The notes: a model not told the origin generated them from the letters alone. DNA of 64,000 nucleotides from Thiosocius sp963719025 (GCA_963719025.1 CAVRBK010000101.1:58234-122233), one strand, 5' to 3'. Counted from the stretch's first letter, positions 9,739 through 19,533 are shown. Program-made: numbers and translations.

Positions 9739-11128
9739 ATGTCTGACAAAAAACTCTGGGCCGGCCGCTTTGCCGAGCCCACCGATGCGTTCGTCGAGGC
9801 CTTCACCGCCTCGGTCGAGTTTGATCAGCGCCTCGCGCCCTACGATATCCAGGGTTCGATCGCGCATGCGACCATGCTGGCTCGCCAGGGGATTCTCAGC
9901 GAACAGGAACGCGACGACATCATCGCCGGGCTGCTGCAGATCCTGGCACGTATCGAGGCCGGTGAATTCGAATGGTCGGTCGCGCTGGAAGACGTCCACA
10001 TGAACGTCGAGGCGGCCTTGACCGATGCGATCGGCATCGCCGGCAAGAAGCTGCATACCGGGCGCTCGCGCAACGACCAGGTGGCGACCGACGTGCGCCT
10101 GTGGCTGCGCGCCGAACTGATCGAGATCCGTATCGCGATCCGGCGCCTGCAGCGTGCGTTGCTCGACATCGCGGAGCGCGAGGCCGACACCATCCTGCCC
10201 GGCTTCACCCATCTGCAGACGGCCCAGCCGATCACCTTCGGGCACCACATGATGGCCTGGTTCGAGATGCTCGACCGCGATCACGACCGCATGCTCGACT
10301 GTGCCGCGCGGGTCAACGTGATGCCGCTGGGCGCGGCCGCGCTGGCCGGCACCACCTATCCGATCGACCGTGAATTCACCGCGACCGAGCTCGGCCTTCG
10401 ATCGCCCGGCGGAGAACTCGCTGGATGCCGTGTCGCGATCGCGATTTTGCGATCGAATTCGCCGCCGCGGCCAGCATCCTGATGATGCACCTGTCGCGCA
10501 TGAGCGAAGAGCTGATCATCTGGTCATCCGCACAGTTCCATTTCGTCACCCTGTCCGACAGCTTCTGCACCGGCTCGTCGATCATGCCGCAGAAGAAAAA
10601 CCCGGATGTGCCGGAACTGATTCGCGGCAAGATCCGGGCGCATCTTCGGCCACCTGATGGCCCTGCTGACGCTGATGAAGTCGCAACCGCTGGCCTACAA
10701 CAAGGACAACCAGGAAGACAAGGAGCCACTGTTCGATAGCGGTCGACAATGTCAAGGGCTCGCTCAAGGTGTTCGCCGACATGGTCCCGGCGATCAGCTG
10801 CAACAAGGAGGAAATGCGCGCGGCCGCGCTCAAGGGTTTCGCCACCGCAACCGATCTCGCCGATTACCTGGTGCGCAAGGGCATGCCGTTCCGCGATGCC
10901 CACGAGGTGGTCGGCAAATCGGTTGCCTACTGCGTGGAGCGCGGCTGTGACCTGGCCGAGCTGAGTCTCGATGAACTGCGTAGCTTCTCCGCAGAGATCG
11001 ATCAGGACGTATTCGATTACCTGACCCTCGAGGGCTCGGTTGCCGCGCGCAACCACATCGGCGGCACCGCGCCACAACAGGTGCGGGCCGCGATCGCCCG
11101 CGCACGCACCCGACTCGACAGCGACTGA
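9739..11128 (+). CDS. argH: Argininosuccinate lyase, four frameshifts in this sequence
   Basis: ArgH splits argininosuccinate into arginine and fumarate, the last step of arginine synthesis. The pieces read, in order, KLWAGRFAEPTDAFVEAF, the HTGRSRNDQ motif, the signature GSSIMPQKKNPD, and a C-terminus ending ARTRLDSD. The frame changes near 10395, 10436, 10634 and 10738. Each change is explained by one extra base; for example, ATC-C-GGG-CGC restores IGRIFGHLM. Removing four bases gives 461 residues, between the E. coli (457) and P. aeruginosa (464) lengths. I start at 9739 rather than the in-frame ATG at 9688 because only the former begins like the family. Confidence 0.95.
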
Positions 11129-11235
11129 GCACAGAAAACGCTCAATAAGCGGCTGATACGGCCGCAAACCCTCTTCAAGATGGTACCGGGTGACATGTGG
11201 TGGCCCCGGTACGCCTGTTCATAGGGGGTTGACCC

Positions 11236-11613
11236 ATGCTGCCAAAGTCGTTGTGGCTGAAACCCCTGGGAATTCTGCTGGCGGTGGCGATCCTCGATCC
11301 GACCGAACGCCAACTCAACGAAACGGTCCCAGCACTGCTCAACCGGGATGCAGAGACCACGCTGCTCGACGTCCCCGACGCGCTGATCGCGCTCGAGCGC
11401 TGGCCTGGGCGGATCAAGGTTGTCGGGCCGATCTCTGGCGAGCAAAAAATGGCCGTGGCCTTTCGCCCCGAATCCACAGAACTGCGCAAGGCGTTCAATG
11501 GCTATGTGGCCGCAATTCGCGCAGACGGCCGTTACAACGCCCTGGTGCGCAAGTACTACCCGGCCGCGTTCGACTATTTCTCCGGATTTTTCAGCGACAC
11601 CACGGGGTCTTAG
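11236..11613 (+). CDS. Truncated periplasmic binding-protein-like domain (SBP_bac_3 C-terminal half)
   Basis: This 125-residue protein has a hydrophobic N-terminus and then residues that resemble only the C-terminal part of amino-acid-type periplasmic binding proteins: a lobe strand with VVGPISGEQKMAVAF and a final helix FNGYVAAIRADGRYNALVRKYY. Full family members are about 250 residues, so roughly the first half is missing. AGGGGG lies 8 bases before the ATG. It ends 9 bases before a GGDEF-EAL gene whose relatives often pair with, or are fused to, such binding domains. It is either a shortened accessory sensor or the remnant of a longer gene. Confidence 0.6.
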   Translation: MLPKSLWLKPLGILLAVAILDPTERQLNETVPALLNRDAETTLLDVPDALIALERWPGRIKVVGPISGEQKMAVAFRPESTELRKAFNGYVAAIRADGRYNALVRKYYPAAFDYFSGFFSDTTGS

Positions 11614-11622
11614 CGCGGGGCC

Positions 11623-13935
11623 ATGCGCAAGCCACGCCTCCGCACCCGCAACGCGACGATCCTGATCGTCGGTGTGTTGCTCGGCCTCTACCTGGCGGTC
11701 CTCATCGCCTTCGCCTGGCTCGGCCAGGAGCGGTTGCGCGAATCACTGGCGGCGCAGGACCAGCTGCACAGCGAGAAGCTGGCCTTCGGGCTCGGTTACT
11801 TTCTGAGCGACCTGCAGGCCACCCTCGACGACGTCGCCAGAACCGGCTCCATCAGCACCTTTTTTGCCAACCGCGACCTTGGTATGTCGATGCGCTACGG
11901 CCTGCGCGCCAGCCTGCTATCGATCGAACGTGATCTACAACACCTGATTCAGCGCAAACGGGCGCATGATCGCCCGGTGTTTCGCCGGGTCATCTTCGCC
12001 GAACCGAACGGAAGGGTGCTGATCAGTGTTGGTCCGCAAGACGGCGACAGCAGGCCGGCAACCTATAACCTCGTCGATACCGCGCTGACCGATCAGCCCC
12101 GCATTATCTGGGAAGGCGGCCACGCCCGCCTGCGCTTCAGCAGCGCCGTTATGCTGAAGAATCGCTCGGTCGGATTTATGCTGGCCGACGTGGATGTGGT
12201 GGATACGGTTCAGCCATTTCTCCTCGTGCACGACAGTGCGGACCAACCGCACCATGCTGTGCTGATTGATGACAACGATCGCCTGGTGGCGGTCAGCAGC
12301 GGCCACGCCTTGCATGGTGCGCTCCGCAAGCCGGTCCGCCGCGATTCCGACGCTATCGAGACAACCGTTCCCGGCTCACCTTTGAAGCTGGTACAGCGGT
12401 CCAGCGCAACCCTGAACCACGGCATCCTCACCTCGCCGTATTTCCTGTCCGCGCTTGCCCTGGTAACGATCCCGCTGTTGTTCGGCCTGATCCATCTGTG
12501 GCGACTGAACAACCACAACATCGTCCTGCGTACCCGCTTCCAGGCGAATGCGAAGCAACGCAAGAGCCTGCGCCATCAGAACGAACGCCTGCAGCGCGAG
12601 ATCGAAAAACGTGTGGAATCGGAGCACAAGCTCGTCTATCAGGCCAACTATGACCAGCTGACCGGCCTGCCGAACCGCAACCTCGCCATGGACCGGCTCG
12701 AGCAGGCGCTGAAATGGGCCAAAAGGGAGGATGGCTCGGTACTGGTGCTGTTCCTCGATCTCGATCGCTTCAAACAGGTCAACGACTCCCTTGGGCATGT
12801 CGCCGGTGACGAACTGCTGCGCGAGGCGGCGCACAGGCTGCAGTCGAAGGTCCGCGAACACGATACCGTTTCGCGCCTTGGCGGCGATGAATTTCTGGTG
12901 ATCTGTCCTGAGGCATCGTCACGCGACGACTGGGAGCATTGCCCACAGAATCTCGTCAAAGTGCTGGCAGCGCCGTTCTTCGTTGGCGATCACGAGTTCT
13001 TTGTCGGCGCCAGTATCGGGGTTGCCGCCTATCCCGATGGCGGCGATGAACCGCAGAAACTCCTGAAAAACGCCGATATCGCAATGTATGCGGCAAAAGA
13101 AAGCGGTCGCAACCGCTATTGCCTTTATGACCCGACCATGGACACCCTGACGACCGAGGCGGTCAAGCTCGAACGTAACCTCAGGCACGCGCTGGAACGT
13201 AATGAGTTCCGCCTGCTGTACCAGCCGATCGTTGATCTCAGCTCGAGCCGTACGGTCGCAGTCGAGGCGTTGCTGCGCTGGAGCAATCCGGAGCTGGGTG
13301 AGGTTTCCCCCGAAACCTTCATCCCGATCGCCGAAGAAACCGGGCTGATTCACGAAATTGGCGAGTGGGTGTTACACCAGGCCTGTGAGACGGTCAGCAC
13401 AATGGGTCAGGACACCCAGTTCCGGCTCGCCGTGAACCTGTCATCGAAACAGTTCAGCCGACCGGCACGCCTGCTCGACTGCGTCCTCGCGGCACTGCGC
13501 GAGTCCGGAATGATGCCAAATCAACTCGAGCTCGAGATCACCGAATCGGTGCTGATCGATGATCACCGCCAGATTGCCGACCTGATCAACCAGCTCGACC
13601 GCATCGGCGTACGCCTGTCGATCGATGATTTCGGCACCGGCTACTCGGCACTGAACTATCTGCAACGCTTCCCGTTCGACGTGCTGAAGATCGATCGCAG
13701 CTTTACCATGCAGGCCCCCGACAGTGCCGCCGACGCGTCGCTGATCCGGGCCATTATCGCGATGGCCCACGCGCTCGACCTCGAGGTGGTCGCCGAGGGT
13801 ATCGAGACACGTGGGCAGGCCGGCTTTCTGCTCGTCTACCACTGCGAGTTCGGCCAGGGCTTCCTGTACAACAAGCCGCTGACCCCCCGCCAGCTGCAGC
13901 TCCACCTGAACGAAGACGCGGCCATCTCGGCCTGA
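11623..13935 (+). CDS. Membrane sensor GGDEF-EAL protein
   Basis: This 770-residue protein has membrane helices at about 11-33 and 276-295 flanking a periplasmic sensor of about 240 residues (Cache-like in size and layout), a coiled linker, and then GGDEF and EAL domains. GGDEF is perfect at 420-424 with an REHD inhibitory site five residues ahead. The EAL domain starts with EALLRW at 548 and keeps VNLSSKQF, EITES, DDFGTGYS, KIDRSF, AEGIET and GQGF, so both opposing activities are predicted. It begins 9 bases after the truncated binding-protein gene, with GCGGGG as ribosome binding site, and likely shares its transcript. Confidence 0.93.
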   Translation: MRKPRLRTRNATILIVGVLLGLYLAVLIAFAWLGQERLRESLAAQDQLHSEKLAFGLGYFLSDLQATLDDVARTGSISTFFANRDLGMSMRYGLRASLLSIERDLQHLIQRKRAHDRPVFRRVIFAEPNGRVLISVGPQDGDSRPATYNLVDTALTDQPRIIWEGGHARLRFSSAVMLKNRSVGFMLADVDVVDTVQPFLLVHDSADQPHHAVLIDDNDRLVAVSSGHALHGALRKPVRRDSDAIETTVPGSPLKLVQRSSATLNHGILTSPYFLSALALVTIPLLFGLIHLWRLNNHNIVLRTRFQANAKQRKSLRHQNERLQREIEKRVESEHKLVYQANYDQLTGLPNRNLAMDRLEQALKWAKREDGSVLVLFLDLDRFKQVNDSLGHVAGDELLREAAHRLQSKVREHDTVSRLGGDEFLVICPEASSRDDWEHCPQNLVKVLAAPFFVGDHEFFVGASIGVAAYPDGGDEPQKLLKNADIAMYAAKESGRNRYCLYDPTMDTLTTEAVKLERNLRHALERNEFRLLYQPIVDLSSSRTVAVEALLRWSNPELGEVSPETFIPIAEETGLIHEIGEWVLHQACETVSTMGQDTQFRLAVNLSSKQFSRPARLLDCVLAALRESGMMPNQLELEITESVLIDDHRQIADLINQLDRIGVRLSIDDFGTGYSALNYLQRFPFDVLKIDRSFTMQAPDSAADASLIRAIIAMAHALDLEVVAEGIETRGQAGFLLVYHCEFGQGFLYNKPLTPRQLQLHLNEDAAISA

Positions 13936-14013
13936 ACACGCCCGGGTGCCTGGCCGGAAACCTGGAAAGATGCTCAGATGCGTCCCTGTTCACACCCGCA
14001 CAGAGAGACCGGC

Positions 14014-14370
14014 ATGCCCCGCGACAGCCTGAACGAGCTCAATGACATCCTCCTCGCCTTCGCCCGCGAGCGCGACTGGGAACAGTTTCACTCGCCGAAA
14101 AACCTCAGCATGGCCCTGGCCGGTGAGGCCGGCGAGCTGCTGGAGCACTTCCAGTGGCTGAGCGAGGCGCAGAGTGCGGACCTCCCCGCCGACAAGAAAC
14201 AGGCGGTGGCCGGAGAAATGGCCGACATTCTCATCTACCTGATCCGCCTGGCCGAACGGCTCGACGTCGACCTGATCGACAGCGTGCACCGCAAGGTCGG
14301 GATCAATCGGCAGCGCTACCCGGCAGACAAGGTGCGCGGCGATGCACGGCGTGCCGAGGAATACGACTGA
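14014..14370 (+). CDS. MazG-like nucleotide pyrophosphohydrolase
   Basis: The 118-residue protein has the all-alpha NTP pyrophosphatase signature: GEAGELLEHFQWL, followed some 25 residues later by EMADILIYLIRLA, which together give the metal-binding glutamates and aspartate. Single-domain enzymes of this kind (RS21-C6/dCTPase type) remove non-canonical or excess nucleoside triphosphates. An in-frame ATG at 13978 would add 12 unrelated residues. I prefer 14014 because AGAGAG lies just upstream and the family begins here. It stands alone between a GGDEF-EAL gene and a convergent unknown gene. Confidence 0.85.
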   Translation: MPRDSLNELNDILLAFARERDWEQFHSPKNLSMALAGEAGELLEHFQWLSEAQSADLPADKKQAVAGEMADILIYLIRLAERLDVDLIDSVHRKVGINRQRYPADKVRGDARRAEEYD

Positions 14371-14388
14371 TCCGCCAGCGCCCCCCGC

Positions 14389-14850
14389 TCAGCTGTCGCG
14401 TCCGATCAGCCGCAGCCGGGTATGCCTTGCCAGACGCCGCACCCGGTGCCACCACCCCGGCGGGCGACGGACCCGTTGCGGCGCCATGCCGACGCTGCCC
14501 ATCTGCCCGCCGACCAGCAGCGCATCCGGCACGCGTCGGCGAATCGCCGCGGCAACCTGGCCACTGAGCCCGGGCTCGGCCGCCAGGGACACCCACAAGA
14601 CGTTGATTTTAAAGTTGATATCGGCGAATGCCACGCGCTCCGCGTAGGACGCACACACCGCGCGAACCTGGTCGACGACCCACCTTCGGTATTCTTCCTC
14701 GCGCCCGCCAAGGCCCGGAATCACCATCATGAAATCGGCCAGGCAACCGCCGTCGTCACCGCGGGTCGGCGCCAGCTGCCATAACGGCTCGGCCGGAGAA
14801 AGACGGGATCCCGATGTCGGCACATGGCCCTGTGAGTGGCTCTTTCGCAT
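14389..14850 (-). CDS. Unknown small protein
   Basis: I do not recognise this 153-residue protein. The start at 14850 is preceded by a strong purine-rich site (TTGGGGGGG), which is the main reason to call it; a longer in-frame version would add 40 arginine-rich residues and lacks such a site. The centre has a conserved-looking stretch (MMVIPGLGGREEEYRRW, then FADINFKINVLWVS) and the C-terminus is very basic. There is no signal peptide or membrane helix. It is convergent with the MazG-like gene, ending 18 bases from it. Confidence 0.5.
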   Translation of the reverse strand: MRKSHSQGHVPTSGSRLSPAEPLWQLAPTRGDDGGCLADFMMVIPGLGGREEEYRRWVVDQVRAVCASYAERVAFADINFKINVLWVSLAAEPGLSGQVAAAIRRRVPDALLVGGQMGSVGMAPQRVRRPPGWWHRVRRLARHTRLRLIGRDS

Positions 14851-15054
14851 GTCCCCCCCAAGGTTAGCAGGCACCCTGCGGGGTGGGGGAATCGGGGTCC
14901 TTTGGCGCGCCACCCGCCGGGCCCGGTGGGCGCTCGAATGCCGCTGCGAAAGAGCGGCCACAACGGCCAATGCGATTAAAGAGTGACGCCGCTCGGCCGA
15001 ATTAAAGGCAGTGTGACGAAAAGCCTCTGACGAGGTGATTTTCCAGGGGAGAGA

Positions 15055-15867
15055 ATGGAAACGAACAACATGATTCAGATTGACCAGACCTTACTGCAGC
15101 ACCTGCCTTTCGGCCTCGCCCAGCTCAATGCGGACAACCGCATCACCTGGGTCAACGATACCCTTGAGCGCATGCTCGGCATGCGCAGCGATGAACTGCA
15201 GGACCGCACCCTCGATGAGCTGCCGGACCCTGCCCGGCGCCTGCTCGCGACCGAACCGCGCCTTCTGGCGGTTGACGCCGGACAGCACTGGATCAGTCGC
15301 GAGATCCACAGTGACGGCAGTGGTCAACGCCTGCTGGTGGTAAGTGATGTGAGTTCGCAGGAACAACTCGCCGAGGAGAACGCCCGCCTGCGCCAACAGG
15401 TCCAGGACCTCAAGCTGACCGACGACCTGACCGGCCTGCCCAACAAGCGCGCCATCAGCCAGGCACTCGATCTGCATATCTCGCGCAGTCGACGCTACCA
15501 GAACCCGCTGAGCGTGGTGCTGGTGCATATCGATCTGCAGAAACTCGACGGGGTGCAGCCGCTTTCCACCGACCCGCTGATCCTCGCCCTTTCACGCTTC
15601 CTGCGCGATCGCCTGCGCTGGGTCGACCAGATCGCGCGCTGGGAGAACAACGTTTTTCTGCTGGTGCTGCCGGAAACCCTGGAGGCCGATGCACGCGTCC
15701 TGCTGGACAAGATCGCCAACGAGCAGGACAGCATGCAGCTGCCGGAAGGCGTCGGTGAACTGCGTCCGGAGCTGTCGTTCGGCCTCGCCTGCTGGACCAA
15801 GGGAGACGACATGCGGACCCTGCTGCGCGCTGCCCTGGATAATCTGCAGACGAGTGTCGGCACCTGA
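15055..15867 (+). CDS. PAS domain with degenerate GGDEF domain
   Basis: The 270-residue cytosolic protein has an N-terminal PAS fold (FGLAQLNADNRITWVND), a short coiled linker, and a GGDEF-type domain that begins with the usual DDLTGLPNKRA. The signature loop itself is lost: where RYGGDEF is expected, the sequence has RWENNVF. The protein therefore should not make c-di-GMP but could bind a nucleotide or act as a regulatory partner. GGGGAGAG precedes the ATG. Class I adenylate cyclase follows after only 18 bases, so the two are almost certainly cotranscribed, which suggests that this protein modulates or senses for the cyclase. Confidence 0.85.
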   Translation: METNNMIQIDQTLLQHLPFGLAQLNADNRITWVNDTLERMLGMRSDELQDRTLDELPDPARRLLATEPRLLAVDAGQHWISREIHSDGSGQRLLVVSDVSSQEQLAEENARLRQQVQDLKLTDDLTGLPNKRAISQALDLHISRSRRYQNPLSVVLVHIDLQKLDGVQPLSTDPLILALSRFLRDRLRWVDQIARWENNVFLLVLPETLEADARVLLDKIANEQDSMQLPEGVGELRPELSFGLACWTKGDDMRTLLRAALDNLQTSVGT

Positions 15868-15885
15868 CCACCCGACCATGCCCTG

Positions 15886-18690
15886 ATGAGCGAAGCGGCG
15901 ATTGAAGACGAGCAACGGGGCCTTGGGCGCAAGGATCTGAAGCGACTCGTCGGGCGCTTTCAGGCGCTTTGCGACCAGCGCCTGCGACGCATCCGCGCGA
16001 CCCTCACCCATGAGCAGCGCGGCTTCTTCGACCTGCTGCCGCTGCTCTGGCACGTCAATCACCCGACGATGCCGGGCTTTGTCTCTACCGACACCCCAGC
16101 CGGAGTAATCGCGTACAAACCCAGTAAGGAGCAGCTGCTGCTGGCGCGCCGGTTTGCCCGCGGCTTTAGCGAGGAAAAGCGTCCCGCCCGTTCCTACCCG
16201 ATCCGCGGCCTGTACCTGATGGGCAGCATGGGAAGCCTCGGTCAGACGGCGGGCAGCGACCTGGATTTCTGGCTGTGCCACAGCGGCGATATCGACCAGG
16301 CCGGCCGGGATGCGCTGCGCCACAAGGCGGCGTTGCTCGAACAGCATGCCAGCGGCATCGGCCTGCACGCCCACTTCTTCCTGATGCACGACGAGTCGTT
16401 CCGCAACGGTGCAATCGAGCAGCTGTCGAAGGAAAGCAGCGGAAACACCCAGCACACCCTGCTGCTCGAAGAGTTCTACCGCACCGGCATCCTGATCGCC
16501 GGCAACCCGCTATTGTGGTGGGTGGTACCGCCGGAGCATGAGGAAAACTATGCCGCCTACACCGAACGCCTGATCCGCAAGCGCTTCATCCGGCCGGGGC
16601 ACTGGCTGGATTTCGGCGGTCTGCACGGGCTGCCGGCCGAAGAATTCTTTGGCGTGGCCCACTGGCAGCTGTTCAAAGGAATCGATGCGCCCTACAAATC
16701 ACTGCTCAAGCTGATGCTGCTCGAGGCCTACGCGGCCGAGTACCCGCACATCGACTGGCTGTGCATGGAGACCAAGCGCGCCATCCACGCCGGTGACGAC
16801 GTCGATGCCGACAGCGTCGACCCCTACCAGCTGATTCTCAAGCGCATCACCCAGTACCTCGGCGCGCGCAACGAACCCGAGCGCCTGCAGCTGGCACGGC
16901 GCGCCTTCTACTTCAAGGCCGGGCAGGTGCTGGCTCACTCCAGGCTGCCGCGCGACTGGCGTCACGAACAGATGCTCAGCCAATGCAACAGCTGGGGCTG
17001 GAACCGCAACGAGATCGCGTTGCTCGACACCCGCCCGCAATGGAAGCTGCAACGGGTCCTCGAGGAACGCAACGCCCTGGTATCCGAACTGTCGCGCAGT
17101 TATCGCCTGCTGACCGAGTTCGCTCGCGAGCAGAACGCCACGGCCAACCTGGATACCCGTGAACTCGCGCTGCTCGGTCGCAAGCTGTACGCCGCGCTGG
17201 ACAAACGACCAGGCAAGATCGACCGGGTCAACCCCGGGATCTCGCGCGACCTCTCCGAGCGCACGCTGTGGATGCAGCGGATCTACGATGAACCGGTCCG
17301 CTGGCAGCTTTTTCTGCAACCGCCGGACCAACTGCACGACACGCCAACCAAGACCAGCATCTGCCTGGTCGAGATACTGGCCTGGCTGCATCTGAACGGG
17401 ATCTGCGAACGCAGCACGCAGATGCACTACCTGCCCAAGGCGCAGGGCTACGGCGAGGTCGAACAGGACAAGATCCTGAAAACGCTGCGCAAGCGCCTGA
17501 GCCGGGCGACGGCCGGGGAAAGCGGCCTCGAGGCCTATGCCGATACCGCGCGGGGACGGGTGTCGATGTGGTTTGTCAATGTCGGGCAGAACCCACTGGC
17601 CAGCCAGGCCGATGCCGGCTACCAGCTGATCAGCGAGCGGGTCGATGCCCTGAGCTTCGGTGCAGCGCACGATTGCCTGGTAGCCAATGTCGAGCACCTG
17701 TACATCACCACCTGGGGCGAGGTCCGGGTAGAGCACTATGGCAACGGTGGCGAGGGCCTGCTCGACTGCCTGTGCCGCTATCTCGACCTGTTCGCGCCGC
17801 ACGCCCACAAACCGGGGCCCGTCGCCGCCTACAGCTACTCGTCGACCCGCGGTGGCGCGATCGCCCAGCGCGTGGCCCGGCTGGTGCAGTCGGTCGCCGA
17901 TTCCTTCGACAGACGTGGCCAGGATAGTCGCTACCTGCTGCGCATCGCTGACAACTTCTACCAGGTCTATTTCGATACCGACCAGTATGCCTGGGCACCG
18001 ATCGGTCAACTGGCAGATTTCGACGCGCTTCTGGCCAAATCGACCGGTCGTTTCCAACACGCCTGCATCGACCCCCTGAGCATGCCGGACTCACCCCTGC
18101 CCGCACTGATGCGGCGCAACCGGGAGGGTCAGATCCAGCTGTTTTACCGGGTCCTCGAGCGGGGTATAGAGCTGTATTGCTTCGATCAGAATGGCGCAGT
18201 CTTTCAGCAATGGTCGGCGAGCGCCGACGAATATCACCTGCTGGTCCAGCTGCAGCGCTTTCTCGATGCCCTCGCCAGTCGTCACACGCTCGCATCGGGT
18301 GATGGCGCGCCGCTCTTCTCGGCACAATTTGCACGGGTCAACCACCGCCCGGATGGCGAATGGATGGTCACCCCGATCAAGGTGCCGCACAGCAAGGTCA
18401 CCGATCACACCGAGCTGGTACTCGCCGTAAACCCGGGCGGACGCCTGCAGGACGGCTTCCGCCTGCAGATGGGCAACCGCGAATTCGACTCCCTGCTCCT
18501 CGGTGACGCGTTGTACGACGAAGTCGCCATCCACCTGCGCCAGCTGCGGCGCCACAGCAGCGAGACTTATCCGGTATACCTGACCGGCGTGATCGGCGCC
18601 GAAGGCGATGCCGGGCGGGCTTTCTCGCTGATCGAACTGTTACGCTTCAAGTACCAGGTTGAGGAACGTCTTGCCGTCGCCATGCGTTGA
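15886..18690 (+). CDS. cyaA: Class I adenylate cyclase
   Basis: CyaA makes cyclic AMP from ATP. The 934-residue protein has the class I nucleotidyltransferase motif in its N-terminal part (GSMGS followed by SDLDFWLC, with aspartates near residues 125 and 127) and the long class I body beyond it, including NPLLWWVVPPE and SLLKLMLLEAY. It is longer than the E. coli enzyme (848 aa) but of the same layout. It follows a degenerate PAS-GGDEF gene in an operon. Cyclic AMP would act through a CRP/Vfr-type regulator not present in this window. Confidence 0.93.
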   Translation: MSEAAIEDEQRGLGRKDLKRLVGRFQALCDQRLRRIRATLTHEQRGFFDLLPLLWHVNHPTMPGFVSTDTPAGVIAYKPSKEQLLLARRFARGFSEEKRPARSYPIRGLYLMGSMGSLGQTAGSDLDFWLCHSGDIDQAGRDALRHKAALLEQHASGIGLHAHFFLMHDESFRNGAIEQLSKESSGNTQHTLLLEEFYRTGILIAGNPLLWWVVPPEHEENYAAYTERLIRKRFIRPGHWLDFGGLHGLPAEEFFGVAHWQLFKGIDAPYKSLLKLMLLEAYAAEYPHIDWLCMETKRAIHAGDDVDADSVDPYQLILKRITQYLGARNEPERLQLARRAFYFKAGQVLAHSRLPRDWRHEQMLSQCNSWGWNRNEIALLDTRPQWKLQRVLEERNALVSELSRSYRLLTEFAREQNATANLDTRELALLGRKLYAALDKRPGKIDRVNPGISRDLSERTLWMQRIYDEPVRWQLFLQPPDQLHDTPTKTSICLVEILAWLHLNGICERSTQMHYLPKAQGYGEVEQDKILKTLRKRLSRATAGESGLEAYADTARGRVSMWFVNVGQNPLASQADAGYQLISERVDALSFGAAHDCLVANVEHLYITTWGEVRVEHYGNGGEGLLDCLCRYLDLFAPHAHKPGPVAAYSYSSTRGGAIAQRVARLVQSVADSFDRRGQDSRYLLRIADNFYQVYFDTDQYAWAPIGQLADFDALLAKSTGRFQHACIDPLSMPDSPLPALMRRNREGQIQLFYRVLERGIELYCFDQNGAVFQQWSASADEYHLLVQLQRFLDALASRHTLASGDGAPLFSAQFARVNHRPDGEWMVTPIKVPHSKVTDHTELVLAVNPGGRLQDGFRLQMGNREFDSLLLGDALYDEVAIHLRQLRRHSSETYPVYLTGVIGAEGDAGRAFSLIELLRFKYQVEERLAVAMR

Positions 18691-18795
18691 GCGGCCTGGA
18701 ACCAATCTGTGACGCAATAGGTCAACTCTTAAGGGAGCTGTGGGTTAAGCTCGGACACTGCGTTGCACAAAAACGACTCAAAGCGGGAATTCACC

Positions 18796-19251
18796 ATGCA
18801 AGTAACAAAACAACTGGCGGTAATGGTCGCGGCTTCCGCCCTGGTACTGGGCGGCTGTCAGACCACCAAGGAAACCCAGGGACAGGTCATCGGCGCGATC
18901 GCCGGGGGCATCCTCGGCAATCAGGTCGGCAGTGGCAGCGGTCGCACCGCTGCCGTGATCGCCGGCACCCTGCTCGGCGGCTTCGTCGGCGGCAACGTCG
19001 GTCGGCAGATGGACGACGGCGATCGCTACCGTGCGGGGCAGGCACTGGAGGCGACACCGACCTACCAGAGCAGCAGATGGCAGAACCCGGACAGCGGCAA
19101 TCGCTATGCGGTAACGCCGACGAAAACCTACTACGACGGTTCGCGCCCGTGCCGCGACTACACCACAGAGGCGTGGATCGACGGCCAGCGTGAGACGATT
19201 ACCGGCAGCGCCTGTCGCCAGTCGGACGGCACCTGGCGGGCCAGCAACTGA
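18796..19251 (+). CDS. Glycine-zipper outer-membrane lipoprotein (17 kDa surface antigen type)
   Basis: I start this protein at 18796, where a clean lipoprotein signal begins (MQVTKQLAVMVAASALVLGG, lipidated Cys directly after). Next comes a glycine-zipper segment (GQVIGAIAGGILGNQVGSG ... GTLLGGFVGGNVGRQMDD) of the Rick_17kDa_Anti type, and then a small C-terminal domain with two cysteines (RPCRDYTTE and GSACRQ). Such proteins are outer-membrane lipoproteins thought to help envelope integrity. The 150-residue size is typical. It is a single gene downstream of cyaA. Confidence 0.83.
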   Translation: MQVTKQLAVMVAASALVLGGCQTTKETQGQVIGAIAGGILGNQVGSGSGRTAAVIAGTLLGGFVGGNVGRQMDDGDRYRAGQALEATPTYQSSRWQNPDSGNRYAVTPTKTYYDGSRPCRDYTTEAWIDGQRETITGSACRQSDGTWRASN

Positions 19252-19329
19252 CCCGGGTCCGGGCGGCCGGAGCACTCTGGCCACCCGACACATCGCTCCC
19301 CCCTGCCCGACCCGCTGAGTGAAGCGCGA

Positions 19330-19359
19330 TTGGGCCCGCGGGCGACGCCGGTTTATACT
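19330..19359 (+). promoter_or_regulatory. Candidate sigma-70 promoter for lptM-lysA
   Basis: TTGGGC at 19330-19335 and TATACT at 19354-19359 are separated by 18 bases. Transcription would start near 19366, about 22 bases before the lptM start. Confidence 0.45.
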
Positions 19360-19387
19360 CGCGGATCGATTTCCTGCGGAGTCCGGC

Positions 19388-19525
19388 ATGATCCGACGCC
19401 TGATCGCTGTGTGCGGCGTGCTAGCACTGATTACCACCCTTGGCTGCGGCAACAAGGGCCCCCTGTATCTCCCCGATGCGGCCGACGAGACGGCGCAGAA
19501 GAGCGACCGCGACGAGCTACCGTAA
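19388..19525 (+). CDS. lptM: Small lipoprotein LptM (YifL family)
   Basis: The 45-residue lipoprotein has a signal ending in TLGC and then the diagnostic GNKGPLYLPD. In E. coli LptM helps mature the LptD/E lipopolysaccharide translocon. GGAG stands upstream of the start at 19388; an earlier in-frame ATG at 19319 would remove the signal character. The gene lies 8 bases before lysA, the usual genomic place for this family beside lysA/dapF in proteobacteria. Confidence 0.88.
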   Translation: MIRRLIAVCGVLALITTLGCGNKGPLYLPDAADETAQKSDRDELP

Positions 19526-19533
19526 ACCGCACC

